This document shows, piece after piece, positions 58,121-64,000 of a stretch of DNA of 64,000 nucleotides. Position 1 is the first letter of the stretch. Every line of letters begins with the position of its first letter. The position numbers were made by a program, and so were the translations under genes. This DNA is from Enterobacter cloacae complex sp. ECNIH7 (GTDB taxonomy: Bacteria > Pseudomonadota > Gammaproteobacteria > Enterobacterales > Enterobacteriaceae), in contig NZ_CP017990.1 of assembly GCF_002208095.1 (NCBI RefSeq), positions 5,080,573 through 5,144,572 on the forward strand. The letters are read 5' to 3'. The notes beneath the pieces were generated by a model. It was not told the origin of the DNA. It searched no databases and saw nothing but the letters and a program-made list of their open reading frames with translations.

Positions 58121-58620
58121 TACCTGTTGTCGCCATTTCCGCCTGGAGTGGGACCGGAAAAACCACGCTGCTGAAAAAGCTCATTCCTGCGCTTTGTGCC
58201 AGAGGTATCCGTCCAGGATTGATTAAGCACACCCATCATAATATGGATGTCGATAGACCGGGCAAAGATAGCTATGCATTGCGTAAAGCGGGTGCAGCGC
58301 AAACGATGGTGGCAAGTACTCAACGCTGGGCGCTGATGACAGAAACGCCGGATGAGGCGCCGCTGGATCTCGCCTATCTGGTCAGCCGGATGGATCACGC
58401 CACGCTGGATCTGGTGCTGGTTGAGGGATTTAAGCATGAGGCCGTGCCTAAGATCCTGCTGTTCAGAAGCGATGCCGGGCATGATTTCAGCGAATTAACG
58501 CTGGATGAGCATGTGATTGCGGTGGCCAGTGATGTTGTATTGCCGCTTGAAGTTCCGACGCTGGATTTAAATGATGTGGAAGGGATTGCGGAGTTTATAG
58601 TGGAGTGGATTGCGATCTGA
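58117..58620 (+). CDS. mobB: MobB, molybdopterin-guanine dinucleotide adapter
   Basis: P-loop GTP-binding protein of 167 residues. The Walker A motif is [15 protein letters not shown] (about 8-22), slightly different from the E. coli form but intact. It binds MobA and improves MGD formation without being essential. The start overlaps mobA (ATGA). It is followed by a REP element and then by the convergent rRNA operon. Confidence 0.95.
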   Translation: MIPVVAISAWSGTGKTTLLKKLIPALCARGIRPGLIKHTHHNMDVDRPGKDSYALRKAGAAQTMVASTQRWALMTETPDEAPLDLAYLVSRMDHATLDLVLVEGFKHEAVPKILLFRSDAGHDFSELTLDEHVIAVASDVVLPLEVPTLDLNDVEGIAEFIVEWIAI

Positions 58621-58622
58621 CT

Positions 58623-58655
58623 TACCGGGTGGCGGTTTCGCCCTACCCGGCCTAC
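58623..58655. repeat. REP element
   Basis: TACCGGGTGGCGGTTTCGCC then CTACCCGGCCTAC lies between mobB and the rRNA operon terminator, with the same core as the units at 2388 and 47668. Confidence 0.9.
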
Positions 58656-58673
58656 ATAATCTCTGTGATGCTA

Positions 58674-58706
58674 AAACGCAAAAAGGCCATCCTTTCGGAT
58701 GGCCTC
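58674..58706 (-). terminator. Terminator of the rRNA operon
   Basis: On the minus strand AGGCCATCC-GAAA-GGATGGCCT forms a hairpin followed by TTTTTGCG, 13 nt past the 5S gene. Confidence 0.9.
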
Positions 58707-58718
58707 TCTACTTATTTG

Positions 58719-58838
58719 ATGCCTGGCAGTTCCCTACTCTCGCATGGGGAGACCCCACACTACCATCGGCGCTACGGCGTTTCACTTCTGAGTTCGGCAT
58801 GGGGTCAGGTGGGACCACCGCGCTAAAGCCGCCAGGCA
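58719..58838 (-). rRNA. rrf: 5S ribosomal RNA
   Basis: A 120-nt gene. On the minus strand it begins TGCCTGGCGGCTTTAGCGCG and ends CTGCCAGGCAT, whose ends pair to form helix I. It matches the E. coli 5S apart from a few bases near the 5' end. Confidence 0.97.
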
Positions 58839-58916
58839 AATTCTGTTAAATCTGTATCAGGCTGAAAATCGTGTCTGTCTCTTCGCCGAAACAGCTTCGG
58901 CGTTGTAAGGTTAAGC

Positions 58917-61811
<2,895 letters not shown>

Positions 61812-61908
61812 TCACAACCCGAAGATGTTTCACTTCTGATTGCGAAAATTTGAGAGACTCGAACACACCATTTAAGATGTGTCGTTTCAATTTTCAGCTT
61901 GATCCAGA

Positions 61909-61921
61909 TTTTTAAAGAGCA
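61909..61921 (-). promoter_or_regulatory. BoxA antitermination site in the 16S-23S spacer
   Basis: The minus-strand TGCTCTTTAAAAA, about 100 nt before the 23S gene, is the spacer boxA bound by NusB-S10. Confidence 0.8.
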
Positions 61922-61994
61922 AATATCTCAAACGTCACCCGAAGATGAGTTTTGAGATATGACGGCCGGTGACTTTCACTCACGAACCAGCAAG

Positions 61995-62070
61995 TGGCGT
62001 CCCCTAGGGGATTCGAACCCCTGTTACCGCCGTGAAAGGGCGGTGTCCTGGGCCTCTAGACGAAGGGGAC
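61995..62070 (-). tRNA. gltT: tRNA-Glu (anticodon TTC)
   Basis: A 76-nt tRNA in the 16S-23S spacer. The minus-strand acceptor GTCCCCT pairs with AGGGGAC. The anticodon loop is CTTTCAC with anticodon TTC, the T loop is GGTTCGAATC, and the CCA end is encoded. The cloverleaf is complete. The symbol is a generic one for rrn-linked tRNA-Glu; the operon copy cannot be named from E. coli. Confidence 0.97.
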
Positions 62071-62154
62071 GTAAAGTCTCAATCGCAAGACGCCTTGCTA
62101 TTTACTTTTCATCAGACAATCTGTGTGGACACTACAAAGGCAGGTTCTTTAAGG

Positions 62155-63696
<1,542 letters not shown>

Positions 63697-63827
63697 AAGT
63701 TTGATGCTCGTGAATTAAACTTCGTAATGAATTACGCATGTTCACTCAGAGACTTGGTATTCATTTTTCGTCTTGCGACGTTAAGAATCCATGTCACTTT
63801 GAGTGCCCACACAGATTGTCTGATAAA

Positions 63828-63840
63828 TTGTTAAAGAGCA
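63828..63840 (-). promoter_or_regulatory. BoxA antitermination site in the rRNA leader
   Basis: The minus-strand TGCTCTTTAACAA is the canonical leader boxA, 132 nt before the 16S gene. Confidence 0.9.
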
Positions 63841-63878
63841 GTGCAACGCGGCTTTCGCTCACCGTTGCGAGGTGGCGT

Positions 63879-63906
63879 ATATTACGCTTTCCCGCTTCAG
63901 AGTCAA
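63879..63906 (-). promoter_or_regulatory. rRNA promoter P2
   Basis: On the minus strand the -35 TTGACT (63901-63906) and -10 TAATAT (63879-63884) are 16 bp apart, as in E. coli rrn P2. Confidence 0.85.
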
Positions 63907-63975
63907 GCGTTTATTTTCGCTTTTCTCTGCTGACCCGGCGGCGTGCGTGCCGTTATTCCGTGTCAGTGGAGGCGC

Positions 63976-64000
63976 ATTATAGGGAGTTATTCCGACGTGA
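63976..64000 (-). promoter_or_regulatory. rRNA promoter P1 (-35 cut by the window edge)
   Basis: The -10 TATAAT lies at 63976-63981, followed by the GC-rich discriminator GCGCCTCC typical of stringently controlled P1 promoters. The last bases, TCA on the minus strand, are the end of the -35 element; Fis sites and the UP element lie outside the window. Confidence 0.85.

Overview
The window is ordinary enterobacterial chromosome. Gene order, near-identical core proteins, REP and ERIC elements, and a 16S-tRNA-23S-5S operon place it in the Enterobacter cloacae complex or a close relative (Lelliottia, Leclercia, Kosakonia). The melY gene, which I recall from E. cloacae, and the high GC of codon third positions fit this. 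It corresponds to the E. coli K-12 segment running from cpxP to rrnA, with several local gains and losses.

Layout: 0-3 kb holds the Cpx envelope-stress genes (cpxP partial, cpxR, cpxA) and yiiM. 3.3-4 kb is sodA with a Fur box. 4.2-12.4 kb is the complete L-rhamnose regulon: rhaT, the regulators rhaR and rhaS, then rhaB-rhaA-rhaD followed by a fucO-type lactaldehyde reductase and rhaM. 12.4-18.6 kb is an accessory block: a GH36 alpha-galactosidase plus MelY permease under a LacI-type repressor with two phased palindromic operators, and an XRE-cupin regulator divergent from an AzlCD branched-chain amino acid exporter. 18.6-25.7 kb is the formate dehydrogenase O locus (fdhD, selenoprotein fdoG, fdoH, fdoI, fdhE). 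25.7-27.5 kb holds an RHH/PIN toxin-antitoxin pair and an HSL-type esterase. 27.5-30.4 kb is fabY, dtd, yihY and yihX. 30.5-41.1 kb is the sulfoquinovose (sulfo-EMP) cluster csqR, yihV, yihU, yihT, yihS, yihQ, yihP, yihO and ompL. 41.2-49.8 kb holds typA, the nitrogen-control operon glnA-glnL-glnG, yshB, hemN and yihI. 49.9-58.6 kb has the sRNAs CsrC and Spot 42, engB, polA, yihG, dsbA, srkA, yihD, mobA and mobB. The last 5.3 kb is an rRNA operon on the minus strand with tRNA-Glu in its spacer.

How the genes work together: rhamnose and sulfoquinovose are both split by aldolases. Rhamnose gives DHAP plus L-lactaldehyde, which FucO reduces. Sulfoquinovose gives DHAP plus sulfolactaldehyde, which YihU reduces. 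FdoGHI needs FdhD, FdhE and a molybdenum cofactor whose guanine dinucleotide is added by MobA, encoded 33 kb away. DsbA and SrkA are linked to the Cpx response in E. coli.

I found no CRISPR array, prophage, insertion sequence or clearly undescribed multi-gene system. The most worthwhile leads are regulatory and comparative: the paired LacI operators, a DnaA-box/GATC cluster upstream of polA, an inverted repeat in the csqR regulon promoter, the missing yihR, a toxin-antitoxin pair at the yiiF position, and an rrn operon at the rrnA site carrying tRNA-Glu.
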